A stretch of DNA of 64,000 bases from Panorpa germanica (Eukaryota; Arthropoda; Insecta; Mecoptera; Panorpidae): positions 14,832,603 to 14,896,602 of the forward strand of contig OY783211.1 in the NCBI GenBank assembly GCA_963678705.1, read 5' to 3'. The translations under genes were made by a program, and so were the position numbers. Below are positions 15,301-27,574 of the stretch, one piece after another (position 1 is the stretch's first letter; each line of letters starts with the position of its first letter). The notes below the pieces were generated by a model that worked only from the letters and a program-made list of their open reading frames with translations, was not told where the DNA came from and did not search any database.

Positions 15301-18300
15301 AAATACTAAAAAAAATTGTTTATTTTTACGAAAAATTTAATTTATAATTCCGAACCATTTTGAAGCGAACATAATTTATTGTAAAATCTATTCAGTACAA
15401 AATATTCCAAGCATTAATTATGCTGTTTTATTTCGGACATCGGTGTAACTTCATTTATTCTGATTTTGATTTCGTTTTTTTCTTCGCGCTTTATGCTAAC
15501 AGAACAGGCTATAATTTGCAGGATTTTTCTTCTCCATTGTTACTATGTGATGACTGAGATAACGGCGTTACCATGTTATGTTGGTGGGTGTACCAGGTCT
15601 CATCTGAGAACTTAGTTATCCAACATCGGGCGCAGTCGTTACCTGTGTTATGAAGAACTGTGCATCACTGATCAAATGGTGATAAAGCAGTGATTCTAAA
15701 GCAGTAAGACAGCGAAGCCTTAATCAGTGAAAATCTTACATTTTATGAGTAAAATTTGATCTGTTTAATTTAATGTAATATTTTAGATCTCTAGAGAAAC
15801 GGATAATTATAAGTAAAAAGTGCGATTTGAAATTTTATATTTATTAATTTATGCAAAACTTCCGTTTTGTGTACAGCGCGAACATGCATATCAAATTATA
15901 TTAAAACCGCGTTTTTCTTGAAGATAATAATTCATCTTATGGCACTAAATCTTTGACAACAAAATGTAGATTCAGTTTTATCTGCTTGCAAGAATTTTGC
16001 CTGTAACAAATCCCGAAAGAACACGAGGAAATACTTCACTATCACAATTTTGAAAATATACGTGTGTAATTATTTCAGACTAAAAGTTAGAGTATTTTCT
16101 GTAACAGCCTATTTTACTCATCTAAGTTAGAATTTTCTTCACATAAATAATAATAAAAAAAACTAGACTTTTCCTGAATTTATCCTTTTCAACTTTCTTT
16201 TATTTTCAGCACTGTCAAGAGTGAAACATAACCCCCATCTTTATTAAGGAGGCTGTGGTCATGTTTTCTTTTAAAAGTGTTTGTTTTAAGAAAGCATTGA
16301 TCTATCTGTTTACACGGTAATACCGAAAGGAACATCTGGAAATAAAAGAGAGGTTCTAAATTTACTTATTAGCTTATGAAATGACAAAAGCTTTTAAATT
16401 CATTCCTTCTTACAAGGTTTCCTTGATCACATCTGTAGAAACCACGTTTTATCTGCAGCCAATTTTCGAATTCTAAGTATTACCAAGTACAGTAGGAGTA
16501 TATAGATCTAAGTATATAGAACTATAGAACCTTTGTTGTGTAACACATCTTGTTTCCTTTAGTGACTAAATTAGCTGGAGGAAAAAGGAGGTATACAAAA
16601 AAGTTTTTCCGTTGCAACATTTTTTTTTTCTTAATATAAGTTTTTTTTTTTCATAATTAGTTATAATTAGATTATGTTTTATTTGAAAATTAATTTATTG
16701 ACATTTATTCCTATTCAGGTATCGTGAGAAAATGCCACCGAGACCAAACAATTTTACTCCATTGATGAACTTAAAGCCTACGATTCCAGGAATGTATAAC
16801 CATCAGGACAATAGATACGATGAAAATATAACTATGCATAATAATCCGAATTATCGTCGGTTTGAGCCTCCCCGTGACGAGATACCTCCAGGAACAGAGC
16901 CACCTGTTCCAGGTTTTGAGCCACAAAGATACAGACCAGAAGAAAGATCATATCGTGAGGATAATGACCGATACCGAGATAATGAATATAATCGTGATGG
17001 CAATCAATACAGAGATGATTTTGTAGCAAATACCAATTATCGTGATGATTATGGAAATTATGGAAATATTAACGAGACCCGTGATTTATCTAGGGATAGA
17101 AATGATAGACAAGCAAATCGAGATGATAGAGAAGATAATCGTCATGAAAGAACTCGAGATCATGATAAGAGAAAACTTACTCCATCTCCAAAGAAAGAGA
17201 GAACTTCTTCAACTGAGAGGCATAGAAGGAAATCATCGAAACGAGATTCTTCTCCACATAAATCTGATAAAGGTGCATCTAAAAAGGATGATAATAAAGA
17301 ACGGGAAAAAGAAAAGGAACCGAAAGAAAAGGATAAGGAGAAGGAAAAAGAGAAGAAGAGTAAGGAAGGTAAGGAAGAAAGGAAAGAGCGTAAAAGAAAG
17401 AAGAAGGAAGCAGAAAAGAAGAAGAAAAAAGACCGTAAACGTGATAAAGAAGAAAAATCTAAGCATAAAGATAAAGATACAATTGTTGATCCTATTGAAA
17501 AAGTGAATGAAATAAGTGTAGAAGCTGTATCGAATGACACAGTTTTTGTTGCACCAGAAATTGAAGAGGCAGCAGCAGCAGCAGTAACAGCAGCACTGAT
17601 TGCAAAACCGGAAACTACAGATTTGTACGGGGACATTATAACGGAAGGAATTGACAATTCAATTGTAGAAAATTACGGTAAGATTGAAGAAGCAATGGTT
17701 GAAACTATGGAAATTAATAAGGAAAGTGATGAAATACCAGATGTAAAGGAAGCAGAAATCGATGACAAAGATATCTCATTTGATGGACTAGTTCTACAAA
17801 CATCTGAATTTGATAAAATCGATCTTTCTACAGAAAGTCCCAAGAAATCTGTTGTTTTACCTTTGCCAGAAATTTCAAAATGGGAACGTGAGGAAGATAA
17901 TATCAATATGGGCGATGCTAAACTGGATTCTCCAACGGAGAAATCCGGTAAAGTAACAAATGAAGTTTTAAAACGCGCTGAGAACGCAATCTTTGCAAAA
18001 GCAATTAATGCTATACGACCTATTGAAATTAAGAAAATTAGTTCCGATCGTATTAAGTTGTACAGCAACGAGAAAGCTGAGGCATTACCGGCACCGTTAC
18101 CTATTAAAGTAACTACCACAGACCGAGAAAGACGCAACATCCAAATAACGATTCCCACTAACACAGATATAAGAACTGTGGAGGTAAACACAGGAGATAT
18201 GATGAGAAAGAAGTTGGACCGGTCTAAAATAACGACTTCACCAACAAGAATCTCAGTGAAAGAAAGATTAGGACATAAAATTGACGAAATTGATCGGAAA

Positions 18301-19662
18301 ACTAAAGATAGACATTCTGGAACAAATACACCACCACCTAGGATGGAAAAAGAACGTAAGGTTATTATAGAGGATAAATATAAAACTGAACGTAGTGGTG
18401 ATGATCGAAGTCGACATAGAGAAGTGAAGCATACAAAGGAAAGAAAATGTGAAAGGAAAGAAGAGAGATTGGATCGTAGAGTGGAAGATAAACCAGATCG
18501 TAGGAGCACGGATAGGTCTCGCAGTCGTAACGAACGTCGGGATCGTGTAGAGAGTCGTGTAGAACGACGGGATGATCGCAGCGAACGTCGTGAAGATCGC
18601 TTAAATCAAAATGAACGCAGGGATGACCGCGTGGATCGAAGAGAAGATCGTAATGTGGATAGAAATGATCGGGATAGGGAGCGAGATCGGGAACATCGTG
18701 ATAGAATTGATCGCCATAGAGACAGAAGTGAAAGAATTGTAGACAGGAACGATCGCATTGACAGAAATGATTATAGAATGAATGACAGGGTGGACAGGAA
18801 TGACAGGAATGATAGGAATGATAGGAATGACAGAAATGATAGAAATGAGAGATCTGACCGCAATGATAGGAGTGATAGACGATTCGACAAGGTAGAGCGC
18901 AATTCAAGAGAACGTAGTCGTAATGATCGTGATCGGTTGGAATCTAGGATTAACAGATCAGTGGATGTGAAACAAGATGACCATCGCAGAATCGAACCAA
19001 AACCGGATAAATCCAGGAAATCTCGTTCCAGATCACTTAGTGAGTCGAGAAAAACAAGAAAAGATAAAAAGCACAAGGATAAAAAGGATAAATTGAAACG
19101 TACTAAATCAACTGAAGATAAAACTAAAGATTCAAGCAATAAAGTTGCGTCAGATAAAAATATTGTTTCAAAGGATGAAAATGATAAAATGGACAAGGAA
19201 GATGATGTAAAAAGGAATCTTAAAGTCACAGATAGAAAAAGATCAACAATAGATGAATCCAATTTTGAACCTGATTATGATGAGACATCTGAAGTGGAAT
19301 TGGATCCGAATGCAGAAAAAAGTGTAAAGAAACGCGATCGTTCAAAGAGTAAGGAATCTGCCGAAATTTGTGAATCACCTAATAAAAAGGTCAAAGTAGA
19401 TGAAGGTGATAAAAGAGAAATTAAGAAACGTACAAGGACGGTGTCTGAAAGCTCGTCTTCAAGTTCATCTAGCGATAGCTCTTCAGAATCTGAAGATAAA
19501 AAGAAGAAAATATCTTCTAAAAAACATAAGAAGCATCGCAAACGAAAATCATCTAAGAAACAAAGTTCTTCTGAATCTGACAGTGATAGTGAAAGTAAAA
19601 AGAAAACTAAGAAGAAGAAGAATAAGTCTTCTAAAAAGAAGAAGAAGTCCAAACATAAGTAA
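3317..19662 (+). CDS. RBBP6: RBBP6 / snama homologue, E3 ubiquitin ligase and 3'-end processing factor, 16 coding exons, complete
   Basis: Exons: 3317-3482, 3591-3849, 5103-5217, 5298-5425, 5517-5671, 5746-5925, 6834-7181, 7266-7397, 7501-7577, 7659-8146, 8219-8401, 8476-8658, 8740-8847, 8962-9054, 9309-9767, 16719-19662. All introns are GT-AG and the total is 6018 nt, 2005 aa plus stop. Domains in order: DWNN ubiquitin-like fold (about 1-80, beginning MSVHYKFKSALEYDTVAFDG); CCHC zinc knuckle C161-C164-H169-C174; RING/U-box-like finger with C251, C254, C266/C267, C272, C275, C288, C291; an acidic stretch; a Pro/His/Gly-rich stretch; VIDDPLEAFNRMLREKDERD followed by an RS domain; an RGG/GYG-rich exon; and a long charged tail with AENAIFAKAINAIRPIEIKK. 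In the family (yeast Mpe1, fly snama/mnm, human RBBP6) the protein activates pre-mRNA cleavage and polyadenylation and can ubiquitinate p53 or YB-1. Start choice: the ATG begins the canonical DWNN sequence. Weakest junction: donor GTTGGT at 9055. Confidence 0.95.
9768..16718 (+). other. RBBP6 intron 15, 6.95 kb, mostly featureless AT-rich DNA
   Basis: Donor AG/GTATTT and acceptor CTATTCAG/G bound this intron. It is far longer than the gene's other introns. It holds one inverted-repeat element (12872-13064) and a less AT-rich block at about 15530-15740. Reading through the donor would add about 38 residues, ending at a stop at 9880-9882, so a shorter isoform without the charged tail is possible. 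No other exon was recognised in it. Confidence 0.7.
12872..13064. mobile_element. MITE-like element with ~75-bp imperfect terminal inverted repeats (family M1)
   Basis: The left end TATAGTTCATATT pairs with the right end AATATGAACTATA. The arms continue inward, with GCTTAAAACAAGTT opposite a block that reads GCCTAAAATAAGTT in reverse complement, and a shared ATAAATCTGCG / ATAAATCTACG. There is no coding capacity. Two diverged relatives lie at 27955-28163 and 63499-63694, which supports a mobile family. Confidence 0.75.
16719..19662 (+). CDS. RBBP6: Terminal RBBP6 exon, low-complexity charged C-terminal tail
   Basis: This 2944-nt exon (acceptor CTATTCAG) encodes the last 981 residues and stops at 19660-19662. 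It is rich in Lys, Glu, Arg and Asp, with a short Ala run (about 17566-17596), an Arg/Asp/Asn repeat block, two Ser-rich runs near 19450 and 19565, and a Lys-rich end (KKKKKSKHK). In vertebrate RBBP6 the C-terminal half binds Rb and p53, but the low complexity here means partner sites cannot be transferred. Long open frames on the other strand and in the +1 frame of this exon are composition artefacts. The conserved AENAIFAKAINAIRPIEIKK block near 17978-18038 is the part best shared with other RBBP6 proteins. Confidence 0.92.
18640..18890 (+). repeat. Coding tandem repeat, (R/D)-N-D-R units
   Basis: Inside the last RBBP6 exon, 9-nt units such as GACAGGAAT and GATAGGAAT repeat with third-position variation and encode serial Asn-Asp-Arg triplets; the cleanest run is at about 18780-18870. 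The unit is a multiple of three, so length changes keep frame. Likely variable between individuals. Confidence 0.8.
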
Positions 19663-19739
19663 TGTGCTTTTTAAATCTAATTAATCGTAACCAATATGTT
19701 GTAAATTTTGTGTTTTTTAGTGGTAAAAAAAACTTTGTT

Positions 19740-19745
19740 AATAAA
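19740..19745 (+). terminator. RBBP6 polyadenylation signal AATAAA
   Basis: Canonical AATAAA 78 nt after the RBBP6 stop codon, followed by A/T-rich sequence. It is the first such hexamer after the stop and fits a short 3' UTR. Confidence 0.7.
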
Positions 19746-21757
19746 ACTTTAAAAAAATGCGATGTACATAATACAGTATTTGCATTGTTTTGAATCCGAG
19801 ATTTAGTAAATGTCACTTTCGTTACATTTGATGAAGTAATAATTATAATATTTAATCATAGTTAATAGAAAATCAAGGCCGGAAATTTGGAAATTAATAT
19901 ATTAAATACTTAAATCAAAATAACTTGTTATAAAGCTGAAGTATTAATATGCAATCAATGACTTCATTTAAAAACTAATTACGATACTTATGTATAATAT
20001 AAACTGTTTATTTTTTATGTTCAAAATGAAGCACTTTCCAATTTTATGTTTGTATAGAAAAATATTTTTAGTTTTATGGTAAAAATGTATAAAAATTTCT
20101 TTAAAAATATATTAAAAAAATTATGAAATCTAACATTTTTGTGTTATTATTTACAGACTGTAACTTATTTTACTTTTATTTTAAAATAAGTTATTTTATT
20201 TTTAACTCACAACTGCCAAACCATTTGCAAAGAACTTCTGAATGACTTGTGGCACGGGTTTTACCGAAAGTTGATGCGCACTACATTTAAAGTACACTAC
20301 ATAAGTGACAAAAGTTTACAAAGCGTGACATTTCACAAAAACGAATTGTTGGGCTTGTTTCCACAAAAAAGAACTAGTTAGTAGGTATAGTCAGAGCACC
20401 GATGCTATGTAATATATACTTTTCATATTTATGACTGTATTTTCTATACAAATAGTTTGAATTTATATCTATATCATTACAAATACCTATATTTAAAAGT
20501 AACATCGATATAAACACATATACTTTGCGGTAATTTCTTTTTCAATTTATTGTCAAAAAAAGTTTAAATGTATATTAATTTGAGTCGGAAATGCCTAACC
20601 CATTATCCAGTATTTTATTTTTTAACTTTTGCGAACTTCTATCTAGTCAACAATGTCTTTTTCTTTTAGACTTCTGTAAGAGTTCCTTATAACTCAGATT
20701 GTAATATTTGATAAAGATACAAACTTCTTGTTTTGCTGATATTTAAGCTAATACAAGCGCATTGTAAACGGTAATTATAATATTATTAAAGGTATTAAAT
20801 ACATAAGTTATATAACAGGGAAACTACCCAATTTTATCTGAAGTGTAACATTTTCTCATGCTGTCTCACTTTCATTCATTCTCCTTGTCGTATACTCCTT
20901 ACAGTTGGATAGCAATAAATTCGTCTCTTTTAACAAATGTCAAACAAGTAACTAGACGTATAGACATATGTATATTCATAAAAACTATTATAAGAAAAAC
21001 AATATATATAATATATAAATCGATGTTAAACAATTAAATAAATAAATGACATACGTCTATTGTATCCCATGCGCATGTATAAAACGTACGTCGTAAATAA
21101 TATCAAATAATTATGTATCACAAAAGTTGAAAGCTTTAAATATACTTAATAAATAATATTCTTTTTACTAATTTACAGTAGTATCAAAATTCAATCATTA
21201 AATATATGAATAATACAATAGTAAATTTATGTTTAAACATAGATTCTTATCTTTTCTATTTTAATATTTTATGAAATTACTTGTCGAAACGTTTCAACTT
21301 CCATGACGCAGGCCGGCTTTCGTTATTTCGTTGTATACAGCTTTTGAATTTTAGTCATTCCATAACCTTCTAGCAGGTTGGTTGTGTTTGCCGAAGCGAA
21401 ATCTAACCTAAAAGTTTTGCAGATCTGTAGTGTTTGTGTATTATTTATTAATTGGAATCTATGTTATATTATAATATAATTTATTATATTCTGTTCAAAC
21501 AATATACGATTATATTATACTAGTTTATAGTATTATTTCCTTCGTAATTTAAAACGATTATATATTTCTCATTAGTATATTATTAACTATAAGTTTTGAG
21601 ATTCTGTTATCTCTAGTCAATTATTGTTTTGATTTCTAGCATTCTGTGTTTTGTTTTCGTGTTGTTTTCATTCAAATACATTATTTCTTGAGTATTATTT
21701 TTAGTGTCATATAAATAAAAGTTATTTTTCGAAAGTGCGTAATCTAATAAAAACAAT
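19746..21757. other. Intergenic region and probable 5' region of the next gene
   Basis: AT-rich DNA without a convincing ORF. The part from about 21290 to 21757, just before the signal-peptide exon, is locally richer in CpG and is the likely promoter and 5' UTR of the downstream gene. No core promoter motif was assigned. Confidence 0.45.
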
Positions 21758-24700
21758 ATGAAACTCGCCGAAGCTGCAGTTCTTTTCTTAAGTATCCACC
21801 TAAGTTTAAGTCAAACCGGTAAGTCACTTTTATTTATTTTGTACCATTAATAATCATTTATGTAACAGTTATGTATATTTTACTAAATGCACATACATTC
21901 ATTTTACAAAATGATAATGTTTATGCTTATACAGCAATAAAGATAATAGCAAAAACTTTGTTTCTTGACAATTATTAATAGTGCTTTTGGAGTTATATTA
22001 ATATTGTTTATAATATTTATGGGAGTCCAATTAATTTCTCATTGTGATCGTTACCCATGTAAACAATAATGTATCATATATGTAGCAGATACATTTAGAG
22101 GTACAGATTGTATTACTGTGTGAATACCAAAATTTTATAATCTTTTAACTCAATTTTTGTTTATAAATAAAATATAATTCAAATTCCATCAGTCAACCGA
22201 CTTTAGAAGTGGGGTTGAACATTTTCAAAGTAGAATATTTTAATATATACTTTCTACTGTTCTGATCTAATGGCAAGATCATCATATCCCCCTATCACAT
22301 CCATTCTCCCCCGCCCCTGCTATATCTGAAATGTCTCTTAAAATCACATTAAAATATCTTTGATATTTCTTCTGGTTCGTCAAAGAGATTGGCTATAGGT
22401 ATTTTGTAAAGGAAGTAATAAATATTATACGTATATAAATAATAATGTATAAGAAAGTAATATAATATTTAAATATATTAACATATTTATTTTGAGTCAA
22501 TATGTTATTAATATATTGAGTGGTTTTTGAGATTTTACTTAAATAAATAAACCCTAAACATGAGCGTTAAAGGAGCGCCCATACTGGAGCAGAATTTTAT
22601 ATCTATCTCGTTACAGCGAGTGTGCATTTACTTACCGTCGGAGAACACAGTAACATATATTTATACTTTATATAACATAATCACGATTACTTTTTACATT
22701 ACATAGCAAAAGTCATCTTTCGACATAATTTATTATTAATTAGAATCAAAATTATTATGAAATAATATAAATATGTTTGAATATTTAGATCGTGCAACAT
22801 CGTAAATTTATTTAAACATTACTTTAATTTTAATTATGTAAATATGGCAACAACGCATTGGTGTTTTGTTTATGTTTAGACACCTGCGAGATCTATAAAT
22901 GACCTCAACTTGTATTCATTATTTTGCAATGTTTCATTTTAGAGAAAAATTATTACAATGTGTTAGAACAGTGCATAGTTTTATTTAAGATTTTTATATG
23001 TAAAAGAAAGAGACAGCAATATTATTATGAAAATATTTATAAAGTAAATAATTGAATTTGATGTTAGGGTTATGTCGGTGCAAGTGTTACAGATAAAAGA
23101 CGAGATTGAGACATTCCGCTCGATTGCATATGATTGTCAGTTGAAGAAAAGAGATAAATATAGTTTCCAGATCAATTTAACAAAATAACTAGTAACTTTT
23201 GAATTTACGAAAATATTTAATACGTTTTCATGTTGAAACTTGTTGGAACTTGTCAGGTGTGGGGGTGTTGGTTGGGTGCTGACTGTGCAGTGGGGACTTT
23301 TTAAGTCTTGTATTAGATTCTTCTATATACATATAAGCGCCAAATAGAAAATCAAAATGAACAATTGTGTGATATACAATTATCTCACTATTTTGAGAGA
23401 GTATCAGTTGATGTTATAGGAATATGGTGTACCAGTGTGGACGCTCCTTAAAAAGCCGATATCACAAAAAAATATAAAAAGTTCTTCAGTTTAAAGTCAT
23501 AATTCCCCCGGGCTTTTTAGCCCTTAAGTTCATTAAGAACATCCTAATTTAAAAAGGTTTTATGAAAAGAAATAAAATACGAAACCGCTTTTATTGTAGA
23601 CATAAAAATGTCAAGCGAATAAAATAGTTTTAAAGTTAAAATTAAGTTTAAGTGGGGTCGGTCGTCTCATGCTTAGGAATCACACTTTTTTTCTATCAAG
23701 TTGCGTTTGGGTTATATTTGACGTCAAAAAATCTGTAAAGGGTTAAATTTTTTTAGATTTTTCGAAAGGAATGTGTGATGCCCAAATTTTCTTTATAAAT
23801 GTTGTGTTCACACTTTTACTATGAAATTATATGTATCAATATTTATCTCTTTCTGATTTCTAAATTAATTTAAACAATTTATAAGAAAATTGTTTTATTT
23901 ATTTTTATGGTTTACTATTTCTAACTGTTTTTTCTTGGAGTATACGTGAAATAGTATATATCCTTCGCAGCATCATTTAAAATAAGAGGCCCATTTAGTC
24001 TAGAGTGTATTAAAACACAGAAAAACACTAAAAGGACAATGTTGTAACAAAAATAGCTGAAAATAGCTATTTCAATGTGAAACAATTTGTGAAAAAGGAC
24101 AAGAAATCACGAAAGTTTGTACAAAAATATATTTTCTATATAACGGGTGTCTAATTTATCATTGACCATGACTTGTACAGGTATTTTACTTGGTAACAGA
24201 GCACTAAGCTATGCTGTATCTAAGCCGAGCCAACTAAGACATTAAGGTGCTTTGATTAGGTTTAACTGGCCTGGTATTAACTTTCTATAAAACGGAATTT
24301 TAAGTGTTTTTATAAAAGATATTTCCAAAACAATAGATCAATTAAAAATATATCTTTTCTTACGATCGTCTTAAAAATTGAAAATTGAATTATTGATGTA
24401 TTAAATACATTTATATATATATATAAATATTTATTTATATACTTGTGACATCATGCGACGACTCTTTATTAAATTTATTAATTAAATCATAATATTTAGT
24501 TGCTATAAAACACATCTTTTCTCTACAACAGAAACTTACAAAAAGTGTAAACTTACAAACCTTTTTTTTATTTATTTATATTATTGTACAACATATTAAG
24601 TTTATTGTGTAAAAATTTTAAGTCGATTGGAGTAAAACTGTCGGTGATATAGAGTTTTAAGTCTTCACCTCTCTGGTCTGCTTTCGTGTTACTTTGAAAT

Positions 24701-27574
24701 TTTTAAATGCGGTTATACACATAGCCTTTTCAGAGTCGGTGCCATCTCTAGCTCAAAATCTACTGAACCGATACTTTTAAAATTTTGCACACTCTTGCTT
24801 TACATAAATGCCGAGGAAACGCTGTCGAGTTTTTTTAAATTTTTTTAATTTAAACATATTTTAAAATAACAAAGTTTTGATTTTCATCTAAAATCGGTAT
24901 TTTGACTTTTAAGTGCTGTAAAAAATTGAAAAATCAATAAAAAAAAGAAAAACTCGAAAGCGTTACCTGCAAAAACTTATTAACTAATGAAATTATTTAG
25001 ATTTTTCAATTTCAGAGAATCCAGTAATAAGTTATGAGTGGCACCGCAATGTTATTTTTTTTTGTGACGTCTGTGGAGATTCGCTGTCAATGGCTCATTT
25101 CTTTATGAAAATTTCACAAAGTATTATTCAAATGTAATTTTATCATTAGTAGTAATTATAGACATAATTATATATTAACTGTGTCGTCAAAAACCATTAT
25201 TTTGACCTTACCCCCAACCCTCCCTAAGTACGTATTCCTTCCCGACGTCTTTGTAAAGCTTTTCGGAAACCTACTTACTGCACAAACATTTTCCATTTCC
25301 ATCTCCGAGTATATTATTTATTTATTTAATTATATTAAGTTATTGTGTTTGATTCATTTTCTAAGTAATTCTCAAGTTTCCGCTACGAAACCTAAAATCT
25401 CGTTTATCAATTATTTTATATAAAAATAAAATTCAGACACTCAAAAGAAAAAAAAATCATTAATCATTTTCTTGTAGCATATTGTAGATAATATTTTAGA
25501 GTTTCACGTGGAATATTATAAATGAAAAATTGTTTGTGTATAGTGTAGAATAAAGCAGCTATTGGCAATAATTTTGTTTTACGGGGCAGCTTCGTAATTT
25601 ATGATATAAATTAGCTCACTTTCGAACTTGAAAGCTCAACCACCCTCTAAGGAATCGAAGGGTCATTATAAAATTACTGTAGTTGTCGATTTATTTTAAT
25701 AAATGTAAATACTGAAAATGAACCTTTTCTATAACAACACAAAGACAGATTCGTGTCTTGGGTCGGACACAAACATTGGAGACACTATGCGAACATATGG
25801 GATCGCGTACATTTGCCTCTAGTCTGTTTATTTAGCCGCCACCAACGTGTGAGTCAAATATTGGAAGATTGACATGGCAAGTTTTCTGCTACACAGTGGA
25901 ACGAATGTTTGATCCGAATGATTTATTTATTTTATTAATTTGTTGATATTATTGACACTGACACTGTTTAACAAAAACTTTCAAGTAAATAAATAAAACT
26001 GCAAGTATAAAACCTTCCCTTATTGGAGGATTCCTGCAGCAGTGCATGACATGTTGATTAAGTGTGTGGTGGGGGTAGAAAAATCTCTTTGACGCGGATC
26101 AAAAGGCCGACAACAAGCCGAACTTCTTCCAACATAAACGTTGGGCACACTTAGTACCAACATCGACAACACGATGCGTCCGACCATAAAGCATCCAACG
26201 TTGGAAAGTGTTCGTAGTATCGTTTGGTAGCGGCATATTACGACATTTCGCTTGCTTGAGGAACGTATGCGACTGCGCAGACTTAAGACAGAACTGTCGT
26301 AAGACAATTAGACTTTTGTCGGAGAACATTGAACAAACAGATAGAATCTACTTTACCAGTATGGTTTTTTTTGTTGTATTTATTTGTTTGTTTGAAAATT
26401 GTAGTAGGTGTTTCAAGCTCAAAAGCTTAAAATTTTGTTGGGGATTTTCTAATACAGATTGTTAAATACACTTTTTATGCCTACTAAATAACAAATGTAT
26501 GTAAAGAAATTATATTTCTGTAGTTGGTACAGGTTCAGTAAAAATATATACTGATGTACACCATAGATTATACTGTAGGAATAACGGCCAACGCACTTGA
26601 TATTTGGAGTCGACAGAACTCACTGTTAGTTAGTTAGTGCATATTGTTAGGTTATAATAAACTTAGATAAAAAGGTATTGACAATTTATGGTGAATAATA
26701 AACTTTAAATGTCTTTTTATCTAATTTTAAATATAAATTTCCTAATAAAACTGGAGATATTGTCTTATATGTATTTATATCTAGTCACAAATGTTTGTAG
26801 TCTTAAGCCTTACACCCTAGACTTTCTAAGTGCTAATCCAGAATGGGCCTTTATTGCGATTTATTGAGTTGATCACAGCAACAAATATATTTGAATAAAC
26901 TGACACAATAATCTCTTCGTTTTTTTTTTTTAAACTATAGCAATTACGACTCTAAACCTATTTTAGACCACCACTGCTATAACGCGTATAATACAGTATA
27001 GGAGATAGAATTTAGATAGCTACCTATAAAAACATCATCATTTATCAGGAAAAATATTTATTAATCATTGTGTAGCATATTTGAAAATCCTGATGGATTT
27101 TGGAAATGAATTTCATCTTTTTAATTGTGAAGCATACTGTGAAAGGAATTGGATATACTTGACAAATTTTAAAACATTTTTATACGTAGTAAAAAAATAA
27201 ATTAATTTTTCAAATGTTATTAATAAGCTTTTTGCATCAGCAGAAGTATAACTTATAGTGTGATTTCTAACTACACCTTTTTATGTAAAAATTACGTTTA
27301 CAGTTACGTATTTGGCTATGGCTTATTAAATCTTCTTCTCACAAATATATAAAATTTCTTAAATAAAGTCTTAATTTTTTATAAATAATGGCTCTTGAAG
27401 CTTCTTCCATTCCTTAATTTTATTGTCACTTTTGTCACAGATAAACCACAACTCGTCGTCGCGTTGGTAAAGTACAATTTCACAGAATTTAAGACTGAGG
27501 ACATAACCCAATTACCCGAACTTCGTCTTCGTCTTAGACGTATCTTTCCTAATGGTTGCAAAAATATTTGTCTA
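21758..27574 (+). CDS. Start of a putative secreted or membrane protein gene (exons 1-2; remainder not seen)
   Basis: Exon 1 (21758-21818) encodes MKLAEAAVLFLSIHLSLSQT and ends at a consensus donor GTAAGT; an in-frame TAA lies 15 nt before the ATG. This is a typical signal peptide with predicted cleavage near SLSQT. Exon 2 (27441-27574) follows a strong pyrimidine tract and TTTGTCACAG. It joins in phase 1 to read on as DKPQLVVALVKYNFTEF, TEDITQLPELRLRLRRIFP and NGCKNICL, with donor GTAATA. Exon 2 is less AT-rich than its surroundings, has an NFT glycosylation sequon and two Cys. I do not recognise the family. The join is inference: the phases match and both splice sites are good, but 5.6 kb separates them and no third exon was found. 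If correct, the remaining 36 kb of the window is largely its next intron. Confidence 0.55.
24590..25198 (+). repeat. Dispersed repeat family R1, copy 1
   Basis: About 600 bp that reappear in reverse orientation at 38845-39420. Shared blocks include GTACAACATATTAAG at one end, TTACATAAATGCCGAGG in the middle, TTTTGACTTTTAAGTGCTGTAA, and AACTGTGTCGTCAAAAA at the other end. Divergence with small indels suggests old copies of a transposon whose coding part is absent. Confidence 0.8.
26020..26340. other. Unexplained less AT-rich block
   Basis: This block is clearly less AT-rich than its flanks and has overlapping open frames of 76-95 codons on both strands. None has a recognisable domain or an ATG with context. 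It may be a fragment of a transposon or simply an open stretch caused by base composition. Confidence 0.3.
26497..26803 (+). repeat. Dispersed repeat family R2, copy 1 (possibly a solo LTR)
   Basis: Matches 43051-43450 in the same orientation: TGTAAAGAAATTATATTTC, then TGTAGGAATAACGGCCAAC (TGTAAGAATATCGGCTAAA in copy 2), GCATATTGT, GACAATTTATGGT and CCTAATAAAACTGGAGA. The TGT start near 26574 and the downstream AATAAA-like sites recall an LTR, but no primer-binding site, polypurine tract or internal genes are present. Confidence 0.6.

Larger units (their letters stand above)
21819..27440 (+). other. Putative intron 1 of the signal-peptide gene
   Basis: 5.6 kb of AT-rich DNA with the family R1 copy at 24590-25198, a less AT-rich block at 26020-26340 and the family R2 copy at 26497-26803. 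No exon was recognised. Short ORFs at 25181-25423 and 26020-26465 show no domain. Confidence 0.45.

Noticed and set aside
17160-17657. Ser/Phe-rich antisense ORF of 165 codons, and similar long frames at 17673-18509 and 18771-19652
   Set aside because: They lie opposite the RBBP6 terminal exon; Lys/Glu/Arg-rich coding leaves the other strand free of stops. No domain or splice support.
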